Below the pieces are notes generated by a model. It worked only from the letters and a program-made list of their open reading frames with translations, had not been told where the DNA came from and did not search any database. The position numbers and the translations under genes were made by a program. From the NCBI GenBank assembly GCA_013397455.1, contig VYZB01000209.1, positions 743,399 to 807,398 on the forward strand: 64,000 nucleotides of DNA, written 5' to 3'. The DNA is from Crotophaga sulcirostris. Taxonomy: Eukaryota; Chordata; Aves; Cuculiformes; Crotophagidae. Shown piece after piece: positions 46,520-58,329 of this stretch (position 1 is the stretch's first letter; the number at the start of each line of letters is the position of its first letter).

Positions 46520-49500
46520 GAATGTCCTTAACTGCATTCCACCGTTAGAATATTAAAAGCTATATATGTTACTCCTAAGGACAGAGTACAGTCATCCCCT
46601 TTCACAGGCTTTAGATTTAGTTATTGTATTACATAACATAAAATAATTAAAAAGATACTTCGATAGTTACACACAGTATAAATTCAATTACCGCGATGTC
46701 TCCATTAAAAGCACTTTTATAGTATGAATAAAATGCAAATCCTCTTTATGGATCAATACCAGAAACATAACTCTAAGCTTCATCCTGAGAAGGAAGTTAG
46801 CCTTAATAAATCATCCTCTTAGATTTAAAAAAAAAAAGAAAAAAGTTTAAGAGATATGTGTTTGAAGGTAATACTCTAAAGCAGACACGACGCTCCCGTT
46901 TGTTTCGGGCTCATTTTCTAGCGGCGCGGTTCGCAGGCAGCGCCTCCTGCTTCTGCACAGACCCTGCCAAGGAGAAGGATGTCGAGAAGCAAAGCCCCGG
47001 CCACGCTCACCAGCACCGCAGCCGCCTGCAGCTCTGCCAGGAGTTATTGAAATGCCCTGGGTCTGGCAGCAAGAAGTTTGCAGCAACTCATCTCCCCAAA
47101 ATAAAGCATAAAGGAATTCCTCTGGATGGGTTTGGAGGGAATATTACCACCAAGCCTAACTTTTGCCTGGCCAGGCACAGCAAGACAAGTTCCTATGATT
47201 GATTATCGTGGTATCTCTGTATCTCTGACTTTGAACCATAACCTTTTTTGCGCACAATGACAGTTGGGACCTACCATTTGCCATCTGTAGAGATGGTGGG
47301 GGAGAAAAGGACTTTGCTTACATTTATCAACCAATTAAGTACAGACTTAAACGAAACACTAAAGCATAATAAAAATCTGACTGCTTAATAGCTTTCTACT
47401 TTTAATAGTTGTCTTCTTGTAGTCTGCTGATGGCAGTAGCACTGCTCTGCCCAGCCCCTATCAGGGACGGGGCTCTGGCTCCAGGGCTGGGCACTGTCCG
47501 ATCTCAAATGAAGCTGCGGGTCCTCTGTTCTGGGCAGGACTGAGTCCTCTACAGAAAAAAAATTAATATAAAGGTTTGGAAACACAGGCTGTAAATCGCA
47601 GCCATGCAACATGCACTCTCCCGTCAACTGTGATGATTAGAGAATTATTTTTGTAAGTAATATTAGTAACTAATCAAATACACAAATCACTGCTTCAGTA
47701 AGAATTAACCTTTGCTTTCAAAGCCTGAGGCAGTATTGAGAGACCCCATGTATTTTGTCTCTGCCCCCTCCCTCATGGTTGGCAGTGCATCCCAAAGGAG
47801 AGACTGAAATAGCAGCTGAGTAACTGCAGGTGGACTCCGCACCCAGTTGCTCCGAGGAGGCTCTGGGGGAGATCCACACCCCCACCCTGAGCAACTCAGA
47901 GACCAATTCTGCTCTCGGGGATGGCGGGCAGAACTACCTTTGTGCAAGCAGGCAGAGAAACCTGGCTTCCCACTGTCGCGTTTGGAAAGCGGACACCTCG
48001 TGCAACGCACGTACTGCACTGCGGAACAGGAGGGGGGAGACGCCCACATTTCTAAAACACACCCTCACTTGTATCTCCAGCTGACGAGGTGGTGTCGTTG
48101 GCAGCGTTTGCAAGGCCAGGACCAAAGCTGGACTGGTACCACATCAAGAGGTATCGCGGCAGCATCTCCGCACTGCCTACCCACCAGCTCTTAAAAGATC
48201 TCTCAGAATTGTTTACCCAGTGAAGTTACAGGAGAGTGCGCGTTCATACTGATAAATATAAAGCATTTATTAGAAGGAATTGTCCATTTGCCATGACCCA
48301 CAAATGAAAAGGACTGTTTTCTTTGTAAGAGGTGAAGAGTTCTTATGGATAAGGTGTGCAAAAATCCCACAACTGACTCAAGATCTGATCAGCCAAGAAA
48401 ACGTACAGTGCTACTACGATAAATATGGTTTTGTGATATTTAATAACTGAATTCTGGAACAAATTTGTAGAGGCTGGCCAAGATGGTCTCTCCATCCTCA
48501 TGCTATGTGTCTCTTTGTCTATTGTTCTTTTTAATACATTGCATCTGTAAAAAAAAAACTTGCAACGTACTTTGTACAATTACTGCACTGAAGTCCCAAG
48601 CAATCTATCAAGTTGTCATACATTTTCTTCACATTAAACCTTTAAAAATCCTTTTTTCCCCCCCCCCCACATTTCAAGAAAATGGAGAAAAAAAATATAC
48701 TTGGCCCACAAAAAGGCACAGTGAAACATGTTGTTCATCAAGCCCGGTAACAAAGGGAATTTGTGATACCGTGTCAGGAGACTAAATAATCCCAAAAGAG
48801 ACACATTAAAAGTTTTGGAAGGTTTGTAGATCAACAAAATGCAGAGTATTGATAAATGGGCAACCGACAGAGCTTTAGAAAAATTCCCTCTGGGCAGGTT
48901 CTTCTTGTGGATGTCTGATGAATCCCTTTTGCAGCACCTGAAGCCACCCCTGACGGGGGTGCTGAGGTTGCCAGTGGTCCATGTTCCCCGAGGGAAGGAC
49001 AAGGACACGGCCGGGGCTCGTGGGGCCACTGGACACCGGGCTGCGGAAAGGCGCGGCACTACTGAAGGCTATTTATTATTAAGGAAAGTGCTTTTATCTC
49101 TTGATGGCACCCAGAAACAATGAGCAGGAACATGAAGCAACGGGTGGGTGAGAAGGAAGGTAAAGGGAAACCGGGAATTATGTCAGCTAGAAACTGGATG
49201 AAACGCAGTAGGGGATTATTTTGCCTATTAGTTTAAAACCTCTCCACGCCAAGGTTGGAAGCATTTGAAGGACCATCTCTGCTTTACAGCAATGTGCAGA
49301 AATGTGCGGATTTTGTCATAATTTCTGTTAGCCTCTGACAAATGGGCTCCATGGTAAGGGAAGTGATAAAGCTCTGCTAAGGATGGAAAGATGGGGATCC
49401 CTCTCCTACAAACTATAGAGAAAAAAATTTCTCTCTCATGCTGCCTCCCTCCCTCCTTCCTTCATAGCCTCCTCTGAATGAGGCCCCTGTGGGGCCAGAG

Positions 49501-52500
49501 GAACCCCTGCATCTCCTGGAAGCATCAGCATCCCCCAGGTACTGTGTGCAGGCACTGGTCACTGGGTGCCACCACCTTCAGGACCATAAGCTGATATCAA
49601 ATAAAATAAAAATGCTGAGTGATTTGCTTTCTGTAGTTCTGAAACACCAAAGCCTCGCTCCCTGAACCCGGCTCGCGCCGCCGGTCCCACTTCTTGCAAA
49701 ACAAAGAAATCTGTTTAGGCTTCAGGAAATCCCACATGTTACCATAACTAATTCGAGCCCAACTGAATTTGCAGTATTGTCAGGTCTTTAGGACGATCCC
49801 ACGCCATTCCCAATGTAGGGAAAACCGTGCGCTTAATTATCTTTTTAATAATTCCATGGTATGTGATTTACTAAACAGACTCCTTATTTGTAAACAAAAT
49901 CAGAGTCACAAATGTGCGAAGACAGTCGCACTTCCTGGCTAAATAAGAGACAGACAAAGAGCCCTAATGATGCACCAAAAATGCTAACCAAAAACGTACT
50001 CTTTAAAAAGATCACCAATTTAATGCTTTTTGTATTTCATTTATCAGCCATGTAGTCATCATTCCCCTCCCTACCACCATCTGTACACACTTTCCCAATA
50101 GACCATCACAGCTGTCCCGTTTCTCACACAAACAGTACCTTTTATATGCTTCCCAACTGTTTTTAATAACTGTTCTGTGCACAGCACTGTACTTCCTTTG
50201 TTTTCTTTTTTTTTCTTTTTTTTAAAATACGAAAAAGAGACATAATCCAAACAAACAGGTCATCGCAGCAATCAGTATAGGAAGGCAATTAAAGTGGTAA
50301 AAGCCTCCGTGACCACTGACCCGTCCTTGAGCCGCACCAGTGGCCCCAGCACACCCAGTGCAGAGTTGGAAAGTTCCCTGGAGAAGTTACAAAGGCAGAC
50401 AAAGCTTGTTCAAAAAACAATGTACCTTTTAATGAGGAAATATTATTAATATTAGATACTGCTTGTGTAACCAAAGGAAGTTTTTTGAGGCTTTCAAAGT
50501 ACATTTATCAACTCAAAAATACCACTGCCCTGCATTTCAGAACCGTGTGGACTGAAACCCCCCATTTTCGTTTCAAACTCTGACTCATTTCACCCTTTCC
50601 ACACGCTCTGTGCTCCCTGGCTGTGCAGTGCTGGTGCTCCCCTGTGCACAGCCCTGCTGCCAGCCCAGGCTGGGCTGGGCCGCACGAGCTCGGTGGCCCC
50701 ACAGCAGGGATGAAGGCACTGAGCAGCCAAGGACAACCCGGCCCCAAGCCCCAGGCAAGCGAAGCCGCTTCCAAAGGGCAATAGTGGGGAGAGACCCAGC
50801 CGGGAACAGGGAGAAAAGCAGGACTTTCCCAGCAACCCATCTCGTGGAAACGTACCCTGTCAACAGGACGTTCAGGAATGAAAACCCTACATACTTGTTC
50901 TGCCCTGGGCAACGTCCCCAGGAGCCTTCAGCAGGGTGCGGGGAGATGCGCACGTCCCCCCCGGCAGCAGGCAGGAGCCCTCAGCCAGGGTCCCCGCACG
51001 GGGCGGCAGCAAACCAAGCTCTGTGCCAGGACGGGGACCCTCCTCATACTGTCCTCGTCCCACCGGCCGACAGCTCCGAGCCTGGGACTGCTCACTGCTG
51101 AGGTGCACCTCACTTTTGTATCAAAGAGTTTATTGTTGAAGAGGATGCACGTGGAACACAACCGCCCCACTCATTTTCCATCACGATTTTGACCTCCAGC
51201 TTTTGACCAAGAAAAGAGACAACGTCCATGTTTAAAGTGGACATGGAGCATATTATTTTGCCTGTCTATCACACTCATACCCACACTACAGACACCTTGA
51301 AGGCACACTTCTGAGACACAAGTGTGCATCCCCAAAGAGCGCTGAGCTCCGTGGCCGGGTGTTTGTAACTGCAGCTGCCTAAGAAGAACCTAAATCAGAG
51401 CTGTTGAAGCTGATGTCCTCCACAGGAAAAAAAGGTCTTGATCGCAAAATTCCCACTTCTTACCCAACTGCCCTAATGTTTTTCTCAACTTTACCAGCAG
51501 TATCTACACTCGTGAGTGTTCAGCTGCTAGCAAGGCTCATCTTCCCACAGCCACGCAAGCCATTTGTGAAGCTTTCAAATAAAATAGTGCGGGATTTACT
51601 TTCTAACTCTGTGACAAGTATTTTTTTACTTTTGAACACAGAAGCAAATGTAAATGGGTTTGTTGGCTATTTTTAATGAAGTCCTCATCGCTTTTGGAAA
51701 AGTCCTCGTCATCACACAATAAAAGCATTGCAGTGGCTATCCTCCCTAAAAGGGATCCCAACAATAGCTGGGCTTTAGAAAAGCATCCTGATACAAAGAA
51801 TTCATTCTTCTGATTTACTTGAAACTACTTTGCCTTAAAAGAAAAAAAAAAAGCACTGAATTAAATTTAAATTTTACCCTAAGTTTCCAGCATCATTCAG
51901 GGATTTGGTCACCTTCTTCCATACCAAATTAAAACCTTACTGGGTAAAAGGATCAGACAAAATTTTGAGTGAATATTCTTAGAATAAAATCTGTTTGACA
52001 ATGTATCTCTGCATTAAAATCTCCAGTAACTGTTCAACTTGACAATAAATATGGCAAGGATCTAACTTGTCTTTAGATACCTTTACAGGGGTTCATCCCT
52101 GCTCTTTCAGTGCATTACGCGGTATTTTGTTTTGTAACATACATATTGGCGCTAAACACAAAAATGGTAATTTAACCAGACACAAGGTTTATTACAAAGC
52201 TCACACAGCTCATTATCTGTCCCTCACACACAAGACTAAATTTGTACATGTAGAAAAATATGACATGAATGAGGCTGTCTCAATAGTTTACATTTAGTCC
52301 TTTGTCTTTTCTTTCTCTTGAAACCTTCAGTAGACTGTGCACAGTGCCTGAGCTCGCCCTGCAAACTTACCCCTCGCCAGGTGCTCTGGTTTAAGACTAG
52401 TCTGAGCCTAAGAGTGCTGTAGGGAGAAACCTCCCTATGAAATATTTCTCCTGAGTTTGCAAGTGCAGCTGTACAGTGGGTTTCCCAGGCTGAAGAGCAC

Positions 52501-52520
52501 ACCTGCTCTCCCATCGTGTA
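46520..52520. other. Intronic DNA without recognisable genes
   Basis: Mixed intron. It contains an 11-base poly-C run at 48658-48668, T-rich tracts at 50196-50224, a PBX/HOX-like TGATTGATTA at 47196-47205 and GC-moderate patches at 46890-47050 and 50590-51080. Frames up to 163 codons (50610-51101, +) overlap antiparallel frames and lack domains. Confidence 0.55.
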
Positions 52521-52526
52521 TTACTT

Positions 52527-52581
52527 AGAATCATAGAATAATTTAGTTTGGAAAGGACCTTTAAGACCATCGAGTCCAACC
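52527..52581 (-). mobile_element. CR1 LINE 3' end, antisense and 5'-truncated
   Basis: AGAATCATAGAATAATTTAG, TTTGGAAAGGACCTTTAAGA and CCATCGAGTCCAACC reproduce the antisense 3' terminus of avian CR1 (ATCATAGAATCA, GGTTGGAAAGGACC, TCATCGAGTCCAACC). Its 3' end is at 52527, so the element reads on the minus strand. Only about 55 bases remain, which is usual since CR1 copies are mostly 5'-truncated. It is the clearest taxonomic marker in the window. Confidence 0.9.
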
Positions 52582-52589
52582 GTACTTGA

Positions 52590-54300
52590 CGTGGGCGACA
52601 GTAGCCGTAATGAGAAGAGAGATGTGCAGCACAGAGGGTTGTTTAGACTTTGTTTAGATACTGATGCCATGAGCATATTATGAATCTGACAAACAAATGA
52701 AACCAAGGAGCAGAACAGCTACAACTCTGAGACCAGCGCTAAGTGCCACAGTGGCAGGTCCAGAGGACTTGCTGTCACCGGCAACTCTCACGGGTGATGC
52801 CGCAGTAGTTTTACGACCCGTAGAAGGTGTGCTCCATCCCTCATATGCACCACAAGCCCTGACCAGAGCTCGTGTACAACTGGGTCTCGGGCAACACAAA
52901 CTCACTGGTGCCACCGTCCAGCTTCCCGTGGTGCTAGCGAGCGCCAAGGACAGACACGTGCAGCGAGCGAGTGAGATGGGCAGGAGAAACCCACCGACTG
53001 CTCCCCCCCAGATAACTCTAGGGGCTTCCCACCGCGCCCCATGGATGTCCTGCTGGAGGAGGTCTTGGTAATACACCCTCCTGTGATGTTTTTAAACAAC
53101 CTTATTGCATCATCAAAAAATGCAGAGGACTACAGGGTTTTATCTCATCAAACAAACCACCACCAGGTACTGGGCTCTCACAACCCTCTCCAGCACAACC
53201 AGCTCACCTGGCCGAATAACCCCGACTTGGACACCCACCAACCTCATGGTAATTTTGTGCTTCACTACAGATATATCTCACCCCAAAACACGAACATGCT
53301 GAAACATCCAATCATGTTCTGGCACGCATGCCAAAAAAAAAAAAAGCCCATGGCAACAAAGACGACAGCTTGCCAATGGCAGCTGCTGCACGCACACACA
53401 AAATTAAACTATATTCTTCTGAAAAAGGATATTATTATGGCATTTGTTTCCTCTCACCCATCACCCTCACAAAATAAAGGGGGAAATATCAACACATATC
53501 AAACATTAGGAGAGATGGATTAAAAAAAAAAAGAGAGAGAGAGGCACTGCCCTGAGGAGAAACGGGATGGAGAACGCAGGGTTTAGCAGGAGATCCAACT
53601 GGAATTGAGGCTGGATTCACAGAGCCGCCCTGCAATATTGGCTCGCTTATGGGAGTTGCGTGGCACATGCAAGGAAAACATGCAGCCTTCCAATGTGGGA
53701 GGCCCGTGGATGCTGAACTGCATCAAGTTTGGTCAAGCTGGCCCTCAGCTACCACACAAATCTGTGAACACACACTTATATACGTTAAATAGCACTGGAT
53801 TATACCCATCTTTGCTTCCTTTCCCTGGTGTGGGCCTGCCTGATGCCTCCCATGCTGCTATGCAATAGCCCTCTCCTCACTTGTGAAGATAAATGTCATA
53901 TCAGACCTCTGACATCATGCATTCTCCAAGTAATTATTTTTGATATCGTAAGAGTTGAACAGGGTGCACAATAAAATTAAAAAGTAGAAAGCAAGGTTAA
54001 TAAGATTATCATGTTGGTATAATAGGTAATGCATTTTGCAGTATATCCTTAAATCTGCCCTCTCCAAACATAATTAAATAAGTGTGATTTATATTTTAAA
54101 GGAACGCAGACACGCAGTGTATCCTCCTACCCGCATATGCTAATTGCTTTCAGCCCCTAAAAATCACACAGTTGTTTGCAGTTTTTTAATCCTCATGTGT
54201 AAATAACCCGACTCGGGTCCAAGTTATGAACAATAAAGTCCAGGAAACTTTCAGAGTAGCACGTCATTAAACCAGTCTTGATTTTATCTTGCTAACCTAA
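52590..54300. other. Intronic DNA without recognisable genes
   Basis: GC-moderate to 53050, then AT-rich. A 124-codon frame (52697-53071, +) and a 160-codon frame (53041-53523, +) show no recognisable domain. The region 54100-54280 has an enhancer-like look (TGCTAATTGCTTTC, CACGTCATTAAAC). Confidence 0.5.
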
Positions 54301-54329
54301 TGGCACTGATGGACACTGAACCCCGTGGG

Positions 54330-54800
54330 GAAGCAGGAAGGACTTCCCAGGGCGCTTCGCACCCACCCAAGAGCCAACGTGGTGACTTGCTGCGGCACTG
54401 GGACGGCCCTCGGACTGGGAGGGCGGGAATTGAGGACCTGGAGAAGCGACTGCGACCCTCTTAGGAGGAACCGATGGACACATGAGCCCAGGACACCCGA
54501 TCCTGGGCCTTGCGGTGGGTCTGCATGCGCCATGGCAGCGCAGGGACCGCGGGCAACGCAAGCCCCCTCGCTCCGCTGCAGGCAGAGCCCAACCGCGCTG
54601 CTCTCCATTTCGCAGTGGCGCGGGAGCGCCTGGCACACAAAATGGAGGCCCTCGTGTGTTCTACAGAGCGCGGCTACGAACCCAGCCCAAAGCCACCGGC
54701 GCCACGGGGGCCCTGTCCTCCGCCCACACGCCAAGCCGTGGCGGTGCCTCATGCAGGGCTGAGCTCACGCACCGCCATCCATCCCTTCGGTGGGCACACG
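54330..54800. other. GC/CpG-rich patch
   Basis: CpG-rich block with several long frames on both strands, up to 180 codons (54510-55052, +). No domains, and the antiparallel overlap argues for composition and not coding. It may be a decayed CpG island. Confidence 0.5.
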
Positions 54801-54809
54801 GAGACATGC

Positions 54810-56990
54810 CAGCTAGAAATCCCTCAAAAAAATACAGAAACGCACCGTCACCTCTTCAAAATTAATTACGCTGTGATGAGGGGATCGGCCGGGGTGCTGC
54901 CCCTGCAATTACGCATAAAATATTGCAACCTCCCAAATAACGTGCCGGGACAACACTGCCCACATATCACAGACACGACCCACGTGCTGATCCCAGCTGA
55001 GCTTTTTGTTGTCTACCATAATGCAGGTGATAATCAACTAAAGATGAAATGAATGAAGAACATCATATGAACAGAAAAATCAGAGTGATTAAAATTCATT
55101 TTAGTCCAACAACAACTCTTATCTACCAAAAGCCCTGACTGTCATAAGGAAATCTTCAGGGTCAGCTACTGTTAGGAGGCTAAAATAATTTGCCCTGAAT
55201 TTACAGCCTGTAATTCAATCAGCAGCTCCAGCCCTTGCCTATGCGGAAGGAAGCAGGGGCAGAGCTGAACCCACGGCCCCCAATGAGAATGCCCCAGAAG
55301 CTGTCCTGCTAGGACAGTCCTGAAGCCCCAGAGGGTCCAATGTTGGGATGTGTGCGGCAAAGCACAGCCTTTTAGGGAGGGGTTGAGGGCTTACGGAGCA
55401 GCGGGCCAGGGTTTGCCTGCTGGTTGCAAAAGCCTTGGCTGGTGCCTGAGCCCGAAGCATCGAGGGGAGGAGGAGGAGCAGCTGCAAAGAAGCTCAAGGC
55501 ACGGAAAACAAGGGATGCCCTTTCCTTTACATCCAAATGGGGAGAAGATACATAATTGTAATAATAAATAGTGGGTTTTACGAACAATTAGGATTCTACT
55601 GTCTCTTTGAAGGGTTTGAAAAGCTGACACGTTTTGGGTTCTCCAGATTCAGCTTTGAGGCCTCAACCAAGAGAAACATTCAGCCCCGCTGTGTACAGCA
55701 GTGACCACAACAAAGATTGTGGTTTCTCCCACACTCGCCTTAAATAGATCTAAATTAATGCTATTCATCATTGGGTGGAAAAGAAGGGAAATATAAAAGT
55801 GCAGTCGCTTGTAGACAAGCCAGCAGCATTTGGCAACTTTCTTACCATTCAAAGCCTTCTCCCACTTCTGCACCTCGAAGCCCATTGGGGCAAGGAGGTT
55901 TAGATATAACACACCCTCATACCGGCAGAACCCATCACCTGGAAAACATCCTGGGCACATGAAACACATCTTTATCCCGTGTTTATTTGTTGTTGCTGCT
56001 GTTGTTGTTGGAGAAAGAGGAAAGCTAAACCACATGACTGAACTCTTGCCAGAGGTTCATGATAGAGCAGACTGTCCCAAGTGCCGCACCAGTTAGCATC
56101 TGAATTATCACGGATACTCACCAGCTCAGTTACAACTGCACAGGGAGAACAGTTGTCCCACCTAAATCCTGCTTCTGTCAGCTACCACCCTGCTCACGGC
56201 TGCAGAAAGCAGTCGGCCCACTCCCTGAAGTGGAGAGCATCGGTAGATGGAGATATCTTTCTGCACCACGCGGGGTGTGTAGGTCGCCGTGTTTCATGCA
56301 CGCCCATGATAGGTGGGTACATGACTTTTGGAGTGTTGAGGAGCTGTAGCAGTCATTTCCCCACCTCTCCTGACTGAGATATACAGACCCAGTCTCCCAT
56401 CACTAACTTTTTATGGGCACCTTTTATAAGACTAAAGCAATGCAAAATCTGCATTCTCCTCGTATTTCTTGAGGGCAGAAATACTGAGAGATGTCTTTGT
56501 TTCACTTTTTTCTTTAAAACTATAGATGTGCCATCATGGCAAAAATCAATGGGGGGAAATAAGAAACAACCCTATGAGCTGCCAAACTGTAAAATCTCAG
56601 CTGAACCCTGAAATGCTCAGGTTGCCCTGGGTGTGTGCAGGGAGCCCTGTACAGGAAAAACATGTGAAATACCTGCTTCAGAGTTGGTTGAGTATTTTTT
56701 TGGTAAATGTAAGCTGTCTGTAGAAATGCACAGGGACTATTAATATTGCAAACAAAACTTTAAGGACTGTTTTGGATGTATGCTTGAACAGCCATGGGCT
56801 GGAAATACGTTTCCAAAACCTTCATATATGGAGGGAATGTCACAGATGCTTTAAAAGTCTTCAGGTATGTGTAAAAACGACATCTATATTACGTATTATC
56901 TCCACTGAACAAACACCATTCCAAAAGTGGCCCTTTTTAACTACCAGTATGAACCGTCTAAAGAGCATTTTGGTTGAAACTTGGGAGGAA
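54810..56990. other. Intronic DNA without recognisable genes
   Basis: Mixed intron with short frames. A short GTTGTTGCTGCTGTTG run occurs near 55988. Nothing else was recognised. Confidence 0.6.
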
Positions 56991-56991
56991 A

Positions 56992-57007
56992 GGGGGGGGG
57001 GGGGGGG
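56992..57007. repeat. Poly-G tract (G16)
   Basis: The longest G homopolymer in the window. It immediately precedes the strongest enhancer-candidate block and is a likely site of sequencing or assembly error. Confidence 0.92.
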
Positions 57008-57099
57008 AAAGCCCACTGATCTTACACCTGCTCTTTAGCAGTGGGAAGTGGGTTCTCAATCTGTTAACATGACCATCTGGCCAATCTGCATATCATGGC

Positions 57100-58320
57100 T
57101 ATCTGGATTACTGTACGATGGAATGACAATAACGTAGCCAAAACAAAAGTAAAATGCATCAAAAACTAACAGTAGAGCAGCCCTTTTGATTTTAAATTAA
57201 ATAATAAATGTGGTATCACAGCAAAGCGAGAAAGTCAGCTAAATAATTAAAAATGAGCCTTCGCTACGGCATAATTAAGTAAACAATATGGTGTGTGTTT
57301 CTGTATGAGCCGGCAATAGTTTCCACCGTCGATCGCTCCACTTTTGCAAAGCAGCTATGAGGAGTTCAAAGATGCTGCGACAGCTCTTTTGGTGATGTAC
57401 AGTATTGTCAGGACACCTCTCACATCCCTGCAACATGCCGAACCGGCTGTGGCTATTAACAGGATTAATGCAGCAACAATCAATACCAACTGTACTAAAA
57501 GATTATGGCGCAAAGCCTTATGCACCTTTCGGACTCCCCTATTATCTCGATGGGTATCGTGGCTATCTGCAGTTGTTTTCTGCACCAACTAGACTTTTGG
57601 GTTATTCCCATCAATGCCTCTTTGCGGTGGTCCAAGTAGAAATATTTTAGATCTGCCAATGGGAATGTAAAATGGGCCTGCTTCAAGTTCAAGGTCATGC
57701 GCTATATCCTGTTGCCCAGGCAATTAGCCATAGTGCGTATTTAAACGCTAAGTAAATTTTCACAGTCACAGAAATAAGGCTGACTTCTTGCATCTCCACT
57801 GGCTTTTATTCTAAACACGAACAGAAAAATGAGCTCGTGCAAATAAAACCCTATCCCCAGATTTTTCTTAAATTTGAGATTTTTAAATATCCTTCTGAAA
57901 GATTAAAAGATTTTCTCTGTCACAAATACCCCGCTAGCTTAATTCTCGCCTGAAGCGCATGATGATGGCCGTCCAAAAAAATAAATTGCAGCATCGCCTC
58001 TCGGCCTGCCATCCAGCCTCGTCCATGGGAGAAGTCCCTAAAAACTGTGACCTCTCACAAAATCTAACTACTTCCATTGCGAATCTATTCTCCAATCTGA
58101 TCACATTAGCAGAAGGAACTCCAAAGCAGTAAAAAACTCCAGAAAGTTCTCGGTTGAGTGCCTACTAATGAACAAAGGTTAACTTTATCTAAAAGGTCAA
58201 ATGCCTGGTGGCTAAGGTTGTGACCTTAACAACTTAAATTGTGACCTTGCCACGTGCCTAGTATATTGTAGATTCTGATACAGATCATCTGGTAAAGGAC
58301 TGGTCATAAATTAGCTTTAC
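57100..58320. promoter_or_regulatory. Strong candidate conserved non-coding region with nuclear-receptor half-sites
   Basis: The most enhancer-like stretch of the window. It holds GCATAATTAAGTAAACAATA, a CpG-rich CCACCGTCGATCGCTCC, TTCAAAGATG (TCF/LEF-like), extended half-site TCAAGGTCA (57689-57697), an RFX X-box-like GTTGCCCAGGCAAT (57711-57724), AAAGGTCAA (58192-58200) and twin TTGTGACCTT (58218-58227, 58239-58248). CpGs persist in AT-rich DNA. Enhancer identity is inferred. The twin words at the right end could alternatively descend from a MIR SINE. Confidence 0.45.
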
Positions 58321-58329
58321 TGTTCGACT

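Noticed and set aside
52697..53071. 124-codon frame next to the CR1 fragment, considered as a CR1 protein remnant
   Set aside because: It is on the strand opposite to the CR1 copy and shows no endonuclease or reverse-transcriptase motif. The CR1 match ends by about 52581.
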